The notes: a model not told the origin generated them from the letters alone. 64,000 bases of DNA from Castanea sativa (GCF_040712315.1 NC_134023.1:18986078-19050077), one strand, 5' to 3'. Counted from the first letter of the stretch, positions 31,636 to 44,137 are shown. Program-made: numbers and translations.

Positions 31636-31800
31636 ATGAGTTCATTCCAGCTCTCTCATGCATGTTTATCTTCTGATAAACCTAAAGTATGTGGGAATTG
31701 GAGTCTCTCTTACAGTCATAACGCGAAGATATCCATTTCTCTCACTAAAATTCCTCTTATTAAAATAATCACTAATTGTGCTCCTTTTTGTGCTTTTTAA
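31636..31800 (+). CDS. Doubtful 54-codon ORF with transit-peptide-like composition
   Basis: Starts MSSFQLSHACLSSDKPK and is rich in Ser, Lys and Ile with few acids, as in plastid or mitochondrial transit peptides. It might be a relic first exon. No GT splice donor context or downstream exon was identified, and the reading frame also runs upstream through the tRNA, so the openness may be chance. No function assigned. Confidence 0.15.
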   Translation: MSSFQLSHACLSSDKPKVCGNWSLSYSHNAKISISLTKIPLIKIITNCAPFCAF

Positions 31801-32930
31801 AAATTAAACATCTCTCTCTCTCTCTATCTCTTATCATCAATGCAACATCATACAAAAACCACTTCATTTTGATGTCTTATTATTTATATTTGCATGTCTA
31901 ACTCCATTGTCAAATAGTTAAAAACTAAAAAAAAAAAAAAAAAAAAAAACACACATTATTTAATCCACATGGGTTTCTTCATTTGTATGTAATCCATGAT
32001 GGGAATGATTTGCTTGGGGTTGCAATGTTGGTGTTTACACCGTTTAGCAAAATTGTAGACATTTTAATATATATTAGCTAAATCATGTATATATTTTCTT
32101 AATATACGGCTATATATGATTTATTTTGTTCTTTTCTTTTCTTATTCTTCTATATACTGATTAAAAAAAACCTAATTTGATTACCATTTGAATTTTGAAT
32201 TATTAATCTAATAGAATTTCTTTTATCTTTAATTTATATATTTTTTTATTGACAGTTTATTAATAAATGGTCACATATAAATTTTTTTCTTCTTATCAAC
32301 TTTTCATTAAAATATTTTCTTTTTTAATAGTTATTTAATGCATAACTATATATATATGATATTCTCTTTAAAAGAAAAATTTGTAACATTGTCATATGAT
32401 TATGGATTAAAATCTTCTAGAGTTATTAGGTTACCGAGTAATTCTTAGGTAATCTCGGAGCATGAAGAATGGTGATTTCTCCTCTCAAGTAGATTTCTTT
32501 AAACCCTCACCTCTTATTTAAAATTAACAGTTTAAGATGTTGCCACCTTATCAATCTGCTAAGTTACTCTTTTAAAAACACAAAAAATATGAATTAAGCC
32601 TAGGTAAGCCATAAACATTAATGTTAGACAATGGGATCTCAATTTTTATTTTTGTTTTTAAAACAAGTATTTTGTTCTCCAAAGCTCTATCAAAGATGTT
32701 CATTGAATGTACAAAGCAGTCATGGGGTTTACTAAATTTCTCTCTAATTTTGTTTTTTGGTTGTTCATATTTTTAGCACAGTTTGAGTATATTAGAATTG
32801 GTTTGATATTAAGTTTTGAGTATATTAGTAATGAGACCTTGGTATATTTGGTTAAGTTGTTGGACCTTGAACCCCGTGTGAAAATGAAGCATGACACCAG
32901 TACTTTGATTTGCTGAGTTTGATTATTATT
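31801..32930. other. AT-rich intergenic DNA
   Basis: CT microsatellite at 31809-31825, poly(A) at 31929-31948. No gene recognised. Confidence 0.4.
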
Positions 32931-32934
32931 TATT

Positions 32935-33270
32935 TATTTCAAGTTGTCATTTTGAGATGAGCTTGGATTTTATAAGGCTTTCATTTATTCACCTCCTTAT
33001 CCTTCTATAAGTCAAAAAAGTCTAGAGCATTATGCTTGATAAGAGCTCATTCAAGCAATTCACCACATATAGGGTGTCTAGATGCGCCAAAAATGACTTT
33101 GGCAATTTCAATATATCATTAAACTGTCATGAAAATGAGAGGGAAAAAAAGTGTTGGTTTCACTCTAGTTTTTTTTTTTTTTTTTTTTGAGATGCCAATA
33201 ATAGAGTAGGGAAAGGAGGAGATTAGAATCACATATATGAAACATCATAAAGAATATAATTATTGATGAT
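32935..33270. repeat. Duplicated block 1a (partner 36885-37205)
   Basis: Long stretches are nearly identical in the two copies, for example ATGCGCCAAAAATGACTTTG and the following CATTAAACTGTCATGAAA. Together with 33958-34190 / 39489-40285 it shows that a multi-kilobase stretch around the NLR fragment was duplicated in tandem. Confidence 0.75.
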
Positions 33271-33277
33271 GTGAAGA

Positions 33278-33957
33278 AAATCAGTAGGCTGGATGCTTCG
33301 GACTTGAAGGGACTACTTGCTCTCTCGATGGTCTGAAAAAGAAAGAAAAGCGATCAAAGGTGACCGGGGTCGCTGGCCAAAAACCCTCCAATGGTAATGT
33401 TAGTTTTTTTTTTTTTTTCGTAGTTCCAACTTTTTTGGAAAATGTCAAACGTACCTTTGTTTTTGTCTGAATGAACATTTATATAGTGTCCTAAGAACAG
33501 TTATGAAACTTGTAACCTCCCCTAGATTTGAGGAGGTGTGAGGGTTCACAGATAACTTCCACAACTACTTGGGAGTTACATATATCTCACCTAACTGTTG
33601 TTGGAAGTTATGCGTGTAATAAGGAGTTGTTCTACACGTTCAGGAATTTTCCTAAGTGTCCAGGGTTCGTCCAAGGGTCCTCGTCCTGAGGACTCTCGGC
33701 CGAGCGTACCTCGCATCCTAGGGAGGTCCTTCCTTTATGGACGACCCTTTCCATGAACGAGGTTTACGGCGACCCTGAATGACATGGCAGGGTTCTTGTG
33801 AAACTTTACCACACAAAAACCTCGTCCAAACATCTCCCTGTATGAACGAGCTTCTTGGACAAGATTCTGACAGCTTTCGATTGTTTGATCTTGCCCTGGG
33901 CGACCTTCATGGACGATTATTTGGAGTTATCCCCCATCAATTATCATTAGACTATCA
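33278..33957. mobile_element. LTR-like remnant
   Basis: Contains GC-rich stretches (33350-33380, 33660-33780 with GGGTTCGTCC, CTCGGCCGAG) next to AT-rich ones, similar in style to LTR/leader sequence of Ty3/Gypsy elements. No termini or duplication were located, so class and direction are uncertain. Confidence 0.3.
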
Positions 33958-34190
33958 AATTTGTAGTGATTAATAGGTGTTAGCCAAAGGCATGTCTTGA
34001 TGCTTTTGTAACATTGCATCAACATACAACAGCAGTTTTAACATACACACCTTATGAGTCTTAAACTCACGACCTCATTCTCAATCTAAAACTTGTAAGA
34101 CAATGAGGTACTAGTTGATTAGAGCAATATTCATAGAGCCAAGGGCAAAAGGAGGCAATTGACCCCCTCACCTCTCCAAAATCTCCTTTA
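33958..34190. repeat. Duplicated block 1b (partner 39489-40285)
   Basis: Matches the second copy from TTTGTAGTGATTA to CCTCTCCAAAATCTC. It holds the uninterrupted site (GTACTAGT near 34111-34118) that the MITE at 39647-40200 has hit in the other copy. Homology ends at the NLR breakpoint, about 34190. Confidence 0.8.
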
Positions 34191-34196
34191 ACATGT

Positions 34197-35219
34197 TTGG
34201 AGACTCTAGATTTGAAGCAATCCCATGTTTATGAAATACCAGTTGAGATCAACAGTCTTTGTAAGTTGCGACATTTCATAGCCTACAATCGTGACTTCAA
34301 AATAGATTTCAGTTTGACTCATGAAAGAGGTGTAAAGTTACAAAAGGGTATTGGGTGCTTAAAGGACTTGCAAAAATTGTATCATGTGGAGGCAAATCAT
34401 GAAGGGGCAATTGATCTTATTACTGAGTTGGAAAGCTTGAGACAATTGAGGAAGCTAGGCATGAAAAATCTTACAAGAGAAACTGGAAGGGCTTTGTGTG
34501 CCTCTATTGAAAAGATGAACCACCTTGAATCTCTAGATGTAACCTCAATAAGCAAAGACAAGATATTAGATTGGCAATCCATTTCATCTCCACCTCAATT
34601 TCTCCAACGCCTCTACATACAGGGGCGGTTGGAGCAGTTACCTAACTGGATTCCAAAACTTCAACATCTAAGTAGATTACTAATTTGTTGGTCAAGGTTG
34701 AGTGATGATCCTATGAAAGCCTTCCAAACTCTGCCATATTTATTGGAGCTCAGAATCTTTAATCAGGCATACAATGGAGAGCAATTGCAATTTGAGATAG
34801 GAGGGTTTCCAAAACTCAGATTACTATGGCTTAGGCACTTGGATAAGTTGAATTCATTGATTATAAACGAAGGAGCATTGCCCCTTCTTGAAAAGCTTTT
34901 GATTGGGCCCAGTCCGCAGTTGAAGGAAGTACCCTCTGGAATCAAACATGTAAGAAGCCTCAAAAGCATTGAATTTTGGAATATGCCCAAAGAATTTGAA
35001 GAAAGTTTGGATCCTGAGCAAGGATCATGTCATTGGATCATAGAGCATGTACCAATCGTTTATCTCTGTCACGTGGTTGGCAAAGGATATTATGACTTTG
35101 ACACTCGCATTCTCCACTCCAAGCATTTGGAGAGGTCAAGAGGGCTAACAATAAACCATATTGATAATCACAAAGACAATAATAGCAACAATATCAATGC
35201 TTCCATTGAGCAAGGTTAG
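34197..35219 (+). pseudogene. 5'-truncated NLR disease-resistance gene: RPM1-like LRR domain
   Basis: 341 codons open to the stop. The reading enters in mid-LRR (LETLDLKQSHVYEIP, SLCKLRHF) and continues through about ten leucine-rich repeats (LESLRQLRKLGMKNL, LPNWIPKLQHLSRLLI, FPKLRLLWLRHLDKLN). It ends with the usual C-terminus of CC-NB-ARC-LRR proteins of the RPM1 group (MPKEFEESLDPEQG, WIIEHVPIVY, GYYDFDTR). The coiled-coil and NB-ARC parts are absent, and no ATG precedes the first repeat: the frame opens with TTG right at the border of the duplicated block 1b. The next Met is about 90 codons in. Intact NLRs detect pathogen effectors in the cytosol and trigger cell death. This piece lacks the switch domain and is probably a relic, although the open frame is striking. 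Confidence 0.85.
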
Positions 35220-36884
35220 TGCAATTTTGCCAAAAATTGGCTTTAGAGTCGATAGCAGATTTTTTGTATTGGTTTTTTCTTTGTGGGCGAACAGTGTGAA
35301 GGAATTGCGATGTTGATTTGTATTGTAAATGCAATGATTTTCCTTTTGTTTTTTGTTTTTTTTTTTTGGTTTTTTCTTGTCGTTAGTAGAAATATTTGAT
35401 TCAAAACCTACCATTTTTATATTATTGTGGCGTTCAAAAGAATCATAACTTGCTTATTTTGTTAGAACCCATTTTTCTCTTACTTGTGTGTGTGTGTTTG
35501 TTTGTTTGTTTGTTTTTTTTAATGGCTTATTTTGATATTTTTCTTAGATTGCAGTCTGAAAATTACTTTTCTAGCATATTGGATGCGTGTTAGGAATAGT
35601 ACTAGACGATAGTTTTACCATTTACAAAAGAAGTGAGAGATGCGAAGACAGTCACAAAAAAAAAAAAAAATGTAGCTCTAAAGATTGTACAAAGTTGCAC
35701 TTTGTTCCTTATTCAATGGAAATTAGGAGAAGATCTGTTTGGATAAGATGTATATCGCTTAACTCTGGGGCCTGTGTATTAGTCACGAGATGAAGCTTGA
35801 TTAAACATTCGAAAATCTTGTAGAAACCGGGTCCAAATATCAACGAGTCCAGTACTTGCTGATGAGGAACATTTATATGAGTAAGAGAGCCACAATTGAA
35901 TTTGAAGACAGTTAACAAGTCAGAAGTACTTAAGTCAGGGACGTTGTCAGGGAAGAGCACTGTTTTCTTTTTCCAATTTGAGGAGTTTGGCAGGTGTGAC
36001 ATACAATTGGCTTCAATGCCGTGGCTTGCTTCCTTCTATAACGATCTCTTTTATGATTTTTCTGCAATTTAAGCTTCTGGGTCTTTCAAATTTTGTTATT
36101 ATGATGCTTGTAGTAGTATATGGTTTAGGATTGGGCTTATCTGTATGGTGAATATTGAATAGTGTATAGTGTATACTCATTGTAGGTTTCTTTTCGTTAT
36201 AAATTCAAGTCCAGCTCAATCACTAGGCAAGTTAGGCAATCCTCTAATTGGGGAGAGAGAGCTACTAATTTCACCCTCCATCCATAATGAACCCCTGCCC
36301 TCCTTGCTCTCTTCCTTCTTGCATTCTCTCTGTCTAGAAACAAACCAGACTAATTTTGGACTCGGTCTATTAACAGAACCTTGAAAATGAAGGTGACATT
36401 GGAAAGAAATCCTCTGTTTTCCATGTGACATCCAAACTAAGCTCTTACAAACAAAATCCACTAGTGCGTATTGTCCCAGACATTTCTCATCAATAAATTA
36501 AAACCTTTTAGAGATCGGGGATGATTTGATATCGTCGAGATGGTAGTGTTGAGTGAATTATTCAAGAAAAATATTTGTGGTATGTATATCCAGTAACGCG
36601 ATAGCGAAATATTCAGGGTAAATTGCTCAAATAGAATTTTGAATTTGTTTTATTTGACATTTCATTCATCACTATTCACCAATCATAAAGAGGTAATTCA
36701 AATATTAATTTATGAAGTGATAAAAACTCACCAATCACAATCATTGCCACAACACTTTGTAAGCTTTACTTAGTAAAACTTGTAAAACTTTTAATATTTT
36801 CTTAAAAAAAAAAAAGAAAAATTGGCACATTATTCACATCAATTCAAAATAGAAATCTTTGGCATTTGCTGAGAAGTAGACCGT
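35220..36884. other. Flank of the NLR fragment, no further gene recognised
   Basis: The first few hundred bases probably derive from the NLR 3' UTR. A minus-strand open stretch at 36002-35709 shows no known motif. Confidence 0.35.
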
Positions 36885-37205
36885 AAAGTACTCATTTTGA
36901 GATGAGCTTGGGATTTTATTAGGCTTTCATTTTTTTCACCTCCTTATCCTTCTATAAGTCAAAAAAGTCTATAGCATTATGCTTGATAAGAATTGTGCTC
37001 TGGCCCATTCAAGCAATTCACCACATCTAGGTATCTAGATGCGCCAAAAATGACTTTGGCAATTTCAATATATCATTAAACTGTCATGAAAGTGAGAGGG
37101 AAAAAAAGTGTTGGTTTCACTTTAAGAGTTTTTCTTTTTTGAGATGCAGTAGGAAAAGGAGAGGATTAAAACCACATATATGAAACATCATAAAGGATAT
37201 CATTA
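36885..37205. repeat. Duplicated block 2a (partner 32935-33270)
   Basis: Second copy of block 1a in the same orientation, with a few small indels, including about 14 extra bases near 36995. Confidence 0.75.
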
Positions 37206-38485
37206 CCACTAGACTATCATTTGAATCTTGGATTCACACCAAATTGAAAAAAAAAAAAAAAAATCTTACACACCAAGTTTAATTTATGGACCATTCTTTG
37301 TTGCAATGAAATGTTACAATTTTTTTTTTTTTTTGGAGAAAAATCAACTATAATTTGGAAATATATTCATGCGTCATTTTTCTTTGGGCCTCAAATGGCC
37401 CAAGTCTAAAGATCCAAATCCGTAAACCAACAAAGCTTGGATAAAATGGTCTAGGCCATGCACTCATTCTGCCAACAAGAAAAGCTTAATGTAGTAGAAC
37501 CAAAAGAAACGTCTAGTGGGCAGCTGATATTACGAAGTTCATGCCCACTTACAAATGGGAACCTAAAATAGCTCTTAAAGGGTGGCCCAACTCATGGCCT
37601 AAGCCCATAATGGGTCCAACCCATTAAAAAATGTAACCCTGGACAATGCAAATTTCATGGAAGAAAGAAGGTATTTAGTATTAAATAATACCATGTCAGT
37701 AGTATCAAAATTCAATAAGTGTGAGACATATCAGCAAAAAATAACTAACTCACTAATAAATAAAAGACATGTGTTAGTGAGTAGTTATATTTACATGCAT
37801 ATCTATTGTTTATTAGATTTTAAAACGGATGATGTGATGTCATTTAATATAAAATATTTTTTTTCATTTGAGGGGAGTGAAGTTTGAATAGGTGGATATC
37901 ACATTTGTGTAACCTTTTTTATTATCTTATCAACCCATTTCCCATCTCCTCCTACAGGAGAAATTTTCTTGGCTTTGAATGCAATTTACCCATTAGGTTG
38001 AGTTTGAGAATGATTCCTTTATGCAAAATTCCAACTAAAGGTGTTTGTACAATCTGAAAATTTTAAGTCCAAATGCTTGCTAATTGTTGATTTCGTTATA
38101 AAAAAAACTAGTGTATAATTTGTGCATATGCATGGTACAATTAAAAACAATCACAATTACAGACATATATGAGTTCAAATTATACCTAAGATAAGAGTTA
38201 TACATTTTTTAAGCCATAGATATATACATGAGTTTTACTAACTTTTTGTTTTGCATTTTTTCTTTTTCTTTTTCTTTTTTTGGATATATACATGATTTTA
38301 CTCTCTTTTTTTATTGGGATTTTTTTTATAATTTATTTATATTGAACTTTTTGTCATTTGTACAACATTAACTCACCTTGAACAAAAAATTAAAAAAAAT
38401 AAAAAACTTAAATAGGACATATGATGCAAAATTAGACAATAATTGAAATTCAATTTAGAATCTAATTGAATTTTCTCTCACTTTT

Positions 38486-38488
<3 letters not shown>
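37206..38488. other. AT-rich spacer inside the duplicated block
   Basis: Poly(A) and poly(T) runs (37246-37262, 37321-37335). No gene recognised. Confidence 0.4.

Positions 38489-38551
<63 letters not shown>
38489..38551. repeat. (TA)n microsatellite
   Basis: About 31 uninterrupted TA units, likely highly variable in length. Confidence 0.97.
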
Positions 38552-38554
<3 letters not shown>

Positions 38555-38659
38555 GGTGGGAAAAATGTATAACTAACGGATTAAACAGATTTTTAACATG
38601 TTACTTTCTGCTTAGACAATTAATTTTTAGAGGTGGGATGCAAGCTTAACCTTTAAATA

Positions 38660-38781
38660 CCCGTTTTAAGATAAATCACGATAGTCAAATCAGTCTTTGG
38701 TGTGAATGTATTCAGCTAGAAAAATCTTTGAAATGGCTAAGTGTTCTTCTTCGGGTTCAGACCGAGAAAAAGGTTCCAAGG

Positions 38782-38829
<48 letters not shown>

Positions 38830-39310
38830 CTTAAAACTCTAAGAAGAACTCCTCCTTCGTCTAGATGCTTCTTGGCTTTATATAGTTAGCCGAAATGCAT
38901 CTAGACTCTACATTTGGAGGGTTAGGATCAGACTTCTTTGATACTTGTCCCATCAAGGCTTAGATTAAGATATGAGCTGTGTGGGCATTGTTCATGGTTA
39001 TTTCCCCATTAATGCGGCCAACTAAGTGGTTGCAGTGCATTTAATGCGGAGGGGATGACTGTTTTTTCTTCTCTTTCTTGTTTAATGCCAAGTTACCATT
39101 TTCCACCATCAAGCTGTGTCGTGCTCCTTTTAACCCTAACTCTCGATTTTCTAAGGATAGATAGGTGTCCTCGATGCCTTCGACAACTGTGGCCGCTCAA
39201 CCTCTACATGAGTTAGGTAAGTACTTTCCGAGGACATCCCGCCAATATTTCTCGAGGTTTACCTCCTTGAAAATGCCTTTATCCCTTTTATCAGTTGTCT
39301 TGGATCCTCG
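38660..39310 (-). mobile_element. Partial LTR of a Tat-like Gypsy element, minus strand
   Basis: The complement has the layout of the LTRs at 45763-46536: GGCCGCATTAATGGGG, then GGGACAAGTATC, a TATATAAAGCC TATA region (about 38878-38884) and a CT/GA-rich start of the leader. A (CT)n tract fills 38789-38827. The element ends were not found. Confidence 0.5.

Positions 39311-39380
<70 letters not shown>
39311..39380. repeat. Poly(C) run joined to (AC)n microsatellite
   Basis: About 17 C residues followed directly by about 26 AC units. This is low-complexity DNA and the length may be affected by assembly. Confidence 0.95.
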
Positions 39381-39384
<4 letters not shown>

Positions 39385-39488
39385 AAATGATTCATTTATG
39401 CAGAGTGATTTCATACTACCAACTCTTAGTAATGGGACTAAGGCTTTTCATGCCCTCATAAAAATGCAAATCAAGGAGCTAGGTGTTT

Positions 39489-40039
39489 GATTTGTAGTGA
39501 TTAGTAGGTGTCAGCCAATGGCGTGTCTTGATGCTTTGGTAACATTGCATCAACATACAAGAGCGGTATTAATATACACACCTAATGAGTCTTAAACTCA
39601 CAACCTCATCCTTAACCTAAAACTTATAAGAAAATAAGGTACTAGTAGGGGTGTGCAACCAACTCACCAAAACCGACCCGGCCCAACCTAACCCGCCGGA
39701 TTGGGTCGGTTTTTAGGCCTTGGTGGGTTGGGTTGGGTTACCAAAAAAAAATCGATAGCGGGTCGAGTTGGGTTTGGGTCATAAAATTTCAAACCTGCCA
39801 AACCCAACCCGACCCACCCATATATTTAATATATATGTTTAAAATATATTAAATAATTAATAAATTTTTTAAAATAACTAGCTTTTCCTAGCCTATTTAA
39901 AAGCCAATTAGTTCGCACAAACCCTAGTAAATTACAATTGTTGTTTAGTCATTAGTTTTGTTTGCCTTGAAGGAGTTACATTGATATTAATCTTTGGGGT
40001 ATTTTTAATATATTTATATTTATATTTTTTCTACTCAAT

Positions 40040-40075
<36 letters not shown>

Positions 40076-40285
40076 TTTGTCCAACTCATGGGTTCAACCT
40101 GACTCATGTGAGTTGGGTTGGGTTGGGTTGAATTTTTTTTGACCAACCATGGTGGGTTGGGTCAAAAAATCTCATCAACCCAACTCATGCACACCCTTGG
40201 GTACTAGTTGAATTAGATCACCGTGGAGCCAAGGGCAAAAGGAGGCAATTGACCCCCTCACCTCTCCAAAATCTCTTTTAATATA
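39489..40285. repeat. Duplicated block 2b (partner 33958-34190), interrupted by a MITE
   Basis: Homology runs 39489-39646 and 40201-40285. The central 554 bp is the hAT MITE. Beyond 40285 the sequence continues into a C/T-rich repeat and not into an NLR gene, so the two copies differ at the NLR border. Confidence 0.8.
39647..40200. mobile_element. hAT-type MITE rich in GGGTTGGGTT, TSD GTACTAGT
   Basis: 554 bp, with ends AGGGGTGTGCA and (complement) CCAAGGGTGTGCA, flanked by the eight bases GTACTAGT at 39639-39646 and 40201-40208. Both subterminal zones are full of AACCCAACCC / GGGTTGGGTT repeats. An (AAT)n tract lies at 40042-40072. The paralogous block 1b has a single GTACTAGT and no insertion. 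Confidence 0.88.
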
Positions 40286-41724
40286 GGAGTTCAAAGACAA
40301 TTTTTCCCCCTTTTGATCTAGTTGGCCCCCTCCAACCAAGATTTAAATATGAAAAAAATAGATATACAGAAGACTCAGCAATGAGAACAAGAGCTGAGGG
40401 AACTACAAGGAAGTTGCTTAATATAGTTGTTTTGCCACTCAACCAGGCACGTGAGAGAAAACCCTGAGTGTGAGGCTTGGTGGCTGGCTTTTTTTTGGAG
40501 GACTTGACACATGCTCCTGCCCACTAATGAATAAGTTCTAACCTCCAAACAAAAAAATATTGAAATTAAATTTTCTTATATCATTACAGTTTTTAAGTTC
40601 AATCATTTTCACTATACTATAATTCAAAATAATGGATCCCATATTTTAAACTTAAATAACTATTTGAAAAAAAAAAAAACATTCAACACTAAATTTTTAT
40701 TGCCTCCATCCTTTAATTAATCTTTTTTTTTTTTTGTCTATCTCTTGACTTTTTATAAATTCAAACTCTAGGTATTTGCTCTAAACTCATATATTAAATA
40801 ATAAGATGAATAGAGAAAGAAAGTGGAATTCTAAATATTTTTTAAAAGCAATCAAATAAGTAAGGCAATATACTTTTTTTAGATAATTGTTATGCTTGTA
40901 ATAATTTTACTTTAATTTATTTTATCAATATATTTTGAGTAATCAACTTACACGGTTGAATTCAATTTAGTTAGATTAATCTCAATTGGTCATTATTAGT
41001 TTTTAATTAAGTATCTTTATTTTGTTATATATATTTATTGAGTCCAAATCAAATTTTAGGTATAAAAGTCAAATTATATTCGAGAATATATTATTATATT
41101 ATTGTTTATTTATCTTTGTTATTGTTGATTAATACTTTTGAGATTTTTTTTTTCAATGTTGTCTTCTAATTTTACCTGCCTAAACTGAAATCCTAGCTTT
41201 GCACGCTAAGATAGAGCATTGACTAAATGATTCCATCGTCATTGCTACAATGACACGGATACATTCAAATGGTCTTGAGCTTTCCAGTATTTGCATATTC
41301 TTGTACTACGTTGAATGCTCAAATGAAACCAATCAAATCTCCTCTGACTCTTCACATCATAACAAAAATAAGAGAGAATAATCAAGGTTCATGAACACAT
41401 TGGTCCCCAATGCAGTGTTGACAACATGAATATGGATGATATAGCTAGATACTTTTCATACCATGTATGGCTTCCTTATAGACTCCAAGGGGTGAGCCAT
41501 GGACAAATAAAAGCATCTCACCAGGCTTAGGCGGTTTCAATGTTTTCGTAGTCATGAGTTATCAGTCATCCCAGAGACCTGTTGTGTTGACACTTTTGAG
41601 CCGAAAGGTCAAGAACCCCTCTTTTATTATTCGCAAGTCTAGCAACACAACAAAATTTCAGCCTGTGGTTTAGGATTTCCAAAGCCCTTGCGTTACACCT
41701 CAAACAAAAGCCAAGACTACCTTT
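40286..41724. other. Intergenic, no gene recognised
   Basis: Contains a TTGGCCCCCTCCAACC-type repeat continuation to about 40340, AT-rich DNA, and a more balanced stretch at 41200-41700 that might be an old gene or transposon relic. No motif recognised. Confidence 0.35.
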
Positions 41725-41733
41725 TTTTATATA

Positions 41734-42123
41734 GAACAAAGTTTAGTTACAAAATTGGTTGTAGTCTCAACTTTACTCAATATCTTTTTATTGGAGGTAA
41801 ATTTTAACAAATCTACTATTAGATTACATCTTCTTCTTATATCCTCAATGCTTGCAAAATATCTAAAAAATTAAAGATCAATAAGTATGTCATCAATAAA
41901 TTATTTAAATTTCAAGTTTTTGTAGTTTAAAAATATGCATAAAATATAATCTCATAGATCATATAGTAAATAATATCTGATTGTCACAAAATTTGACATA
42001 TGTATTAAAAGCGTAAAGAACATGCAATCTATCAGTTATATTTTCAAATATGTAGTAATGTTAATGATATTGAGTAAGGTTGTAGTCTTATGCTACAACC
42101 AATTTTATAGCTAAACTTTATCC
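41734..42123. mobile_element. Mutator-type MITE, TSD TTTTATATA
   Basis: 390 bp with ~31-bp terminal inverted repeats (about 27 of 31 matching; core AAAATTGGTTGTAG on the left, CTACAACCAATTTT on the right). Nine-base duplications TTTTATATA lie at 41725-41733 and 42124-42132. Nine-base duplications are characteristic of the Mutator superfamily. No coding capacity. The interior is related to the repeats at 15004-15168 and 16226-16590. Confidence 0.87.
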
Positions 42124-42132
42124 TTTTATATA

Positions 42133-43612
42133 TGGTAATACCACTAGGTTGGGCCGCACGTGCAAGCCACGTGTTGGCCTTGGTTAAAAAATGAGTTTAT
42201 TTTTAACACAAATAAAATATTAATAATTTAATTATTGAAGTATTTAGAAATTTTAACATCAAAAGACATATCAATAGCAAACACTTTACATTAGAAACTA
42301 ATGTTCACATATATGTATGTGTTTTGAAAAGCACTACATCTTAATATTAAGAAGATTTGATGTCCAAAAGGAACTCCAAAATGTTGATCCTATTACAACT
42401 AAATTTATCCCATCAAATCAAACTAATTTTTAGCAAAAACAATATCACAACAAAAACAAAAATCTCATAGTATAAAAAATTGCAAAATAGAGGCAGAGAG
42501 CTATGTTGGGTAGAATAAAATAAGTTAATATTGATACATTCCTTTGAATAGTAGGATTTTAGGGTATGAAAAATTTACAATTATAACCTTTATCAATTCA
42601 GGGTAGGATGGGGCGAGGTGAGTCTAAAAAGTCTAAGCTCATCCCCACCCCGTCCCATGGTATGAGGTTAAAATTTTTCCCCATCCCCACCCCATGACCT
42701 TTGCGGGGTAGGGAAAACACATGTGGGGTGGGGCAAGATTGCCATCGCGACTCATGAAGCCCATCTGCTACCACCACGAGGGTGGCTTCACAACCTTTCA
42801 GTCTCCCACCAAATCTTCGACCTAAACTTGACCCAAAACACCCTCTGTTTGTCTGATCTTTCTCTCTCTCAAAACCCAAACCCACTCTTTGATCTACCAC
42901 CTAGGAGGGTTTTACATGGCGTGTGAAGGCTGGATTGATGCAATGGAGCCAAGGGGTTCACGAATCTACCAAGGACCATGGTCGTGGTGGAGCATAATAT
43001 GACACACGTTGGCATGTGGACTCACAGGGGAGCATGTGAACGAACACCAGACAATGGGTAAGGTGCTAGTTTTGTGTGTGCTTGGTGTTTGGTTATGCAT
43101 ATAACAGAGAGTGCATACACAAAGATATGAAATAGAAGTTTTCAGATTTACCATTATTTTTGAGATATTGTCTCTATCTCCACTGCTAGTTGCGTTTATG
43201 ATTCCTTTGTGATATTTCCTCCATTCTTTCTATGGTTGCTCCAGTTGATGCTTATCAGCAAAGAAAATATAGCAAACAAGTTAGGATGCATGTTAACACA
43301 AAAAAGTAAATAGAATGAAATAGACAATGGAATAGCACCTCATGGTTTTGTGATTTGGTTCTCTGTAGATGCCATGATAGCTCTATGCTTACTGTTTCTC
43401 CTTTCTCTCTTTTCTTTTGTCTTTGTTGGAGTTTATTTTTTGGGATTTTGGGTCTATTTGAAATATTTGCAAAGGGTCTTTGGGGTGCTTTTTTAGTTTG
43501 GTGATGGAGGAGAAGGGAGGAAATAAGAGAGGAGTAGAGAGGATTTTCTCTCTGCCCGTAGGAATGAAAAAGGGGAGTTTTTGAGAAAATGAAGTATGTC
43601 CTCTCTATGAGG
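42133..43612. other. Intergenic with transposon-like GC-rich patch
   Basis: At 42598-42930 a GGGGTGGGGC/CCCCACCCC-rich stretch looks like the end of a non-autonomous DNA element, but no borders were defined. No gene recognised. Confidence 0.35.
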
Positions 43613-43621
43613 TGAGGAATG

Positions 43622-43866
43622 GGTGAAAATAGCCAAATACCACGTTTTGGCAAAATTTGTAGCAAACTAGCACTGTTTCGGAAATATGTAGCAATCTACC
43701 ACTTTTTTAGTACTCAAGTTTCCCAAAATCGAGTTCTAAATAGTACTCAAGTTCCTAAGGAGTCACTAGTGTGGCACTGCTGACCTGGAATTTGTACAAT
43801 TAAAAAAAATAATGTAGTACTCAAGCTTGCTAAACTCAAGTTTCATGCAACACAATACTCGAGCGT
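43622..43866 (+). repeat. Left TIR of the Mutator-like element
   Basis: Inverted partner of 57710-57958. Four of its CTCGAG-type words have become CTCAAG and only one (43858-43863) remains. Confidence 0.82.
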
Positions 43867-44053
43867 ACCAAGTGGTCCACTCTTTCTGCAATACTTATCA
43901 ATCATTTGACCATACAGTAATTCGTAACAGGATTAATAAAGTAACAATATGTAGCTTAAACTTCTTTTGGTGTGCCCATGGCTAAAAATGGAGTGAGATT
44001 TTTCTTTTACATGTTGTTCTAATTTCTTATTGTAACCCCCAATATTTTAACCA

Positions 44054-44137
44054 ATTTGACCATAACGCTTCCAAGAAGTTAGAAATTGATGAGTGTGTTA
44101 AAAATGAATGAACAAGGGGTATGAGTGGCCTAAAAAT
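44054..44137 (+). repeat. Inner inverted repeat, left arm
   Basis: Inverted partner of 45671-45745, nearly identical over the stretch containing ATTGATGAGTGTGTTAAAAA and GAACAAGGGGTATGAGT. A segment at 44160-44310 just inside it is a direct copy of 57462-57645, so the left side of the element has been rearranged. Confidence 0.8.

Noticed and set aside
35709..36002. 97-codon minus-strand ORF near the NLR fragment
   Set aside because: No known domain, no paralogue in the window and no clear start context.
39165..39461. 98-codon ORF with poly-Pro and poly-Thr-His
   Set aside because: It is the translation of the poly(C)/(AC)n microsatellite.
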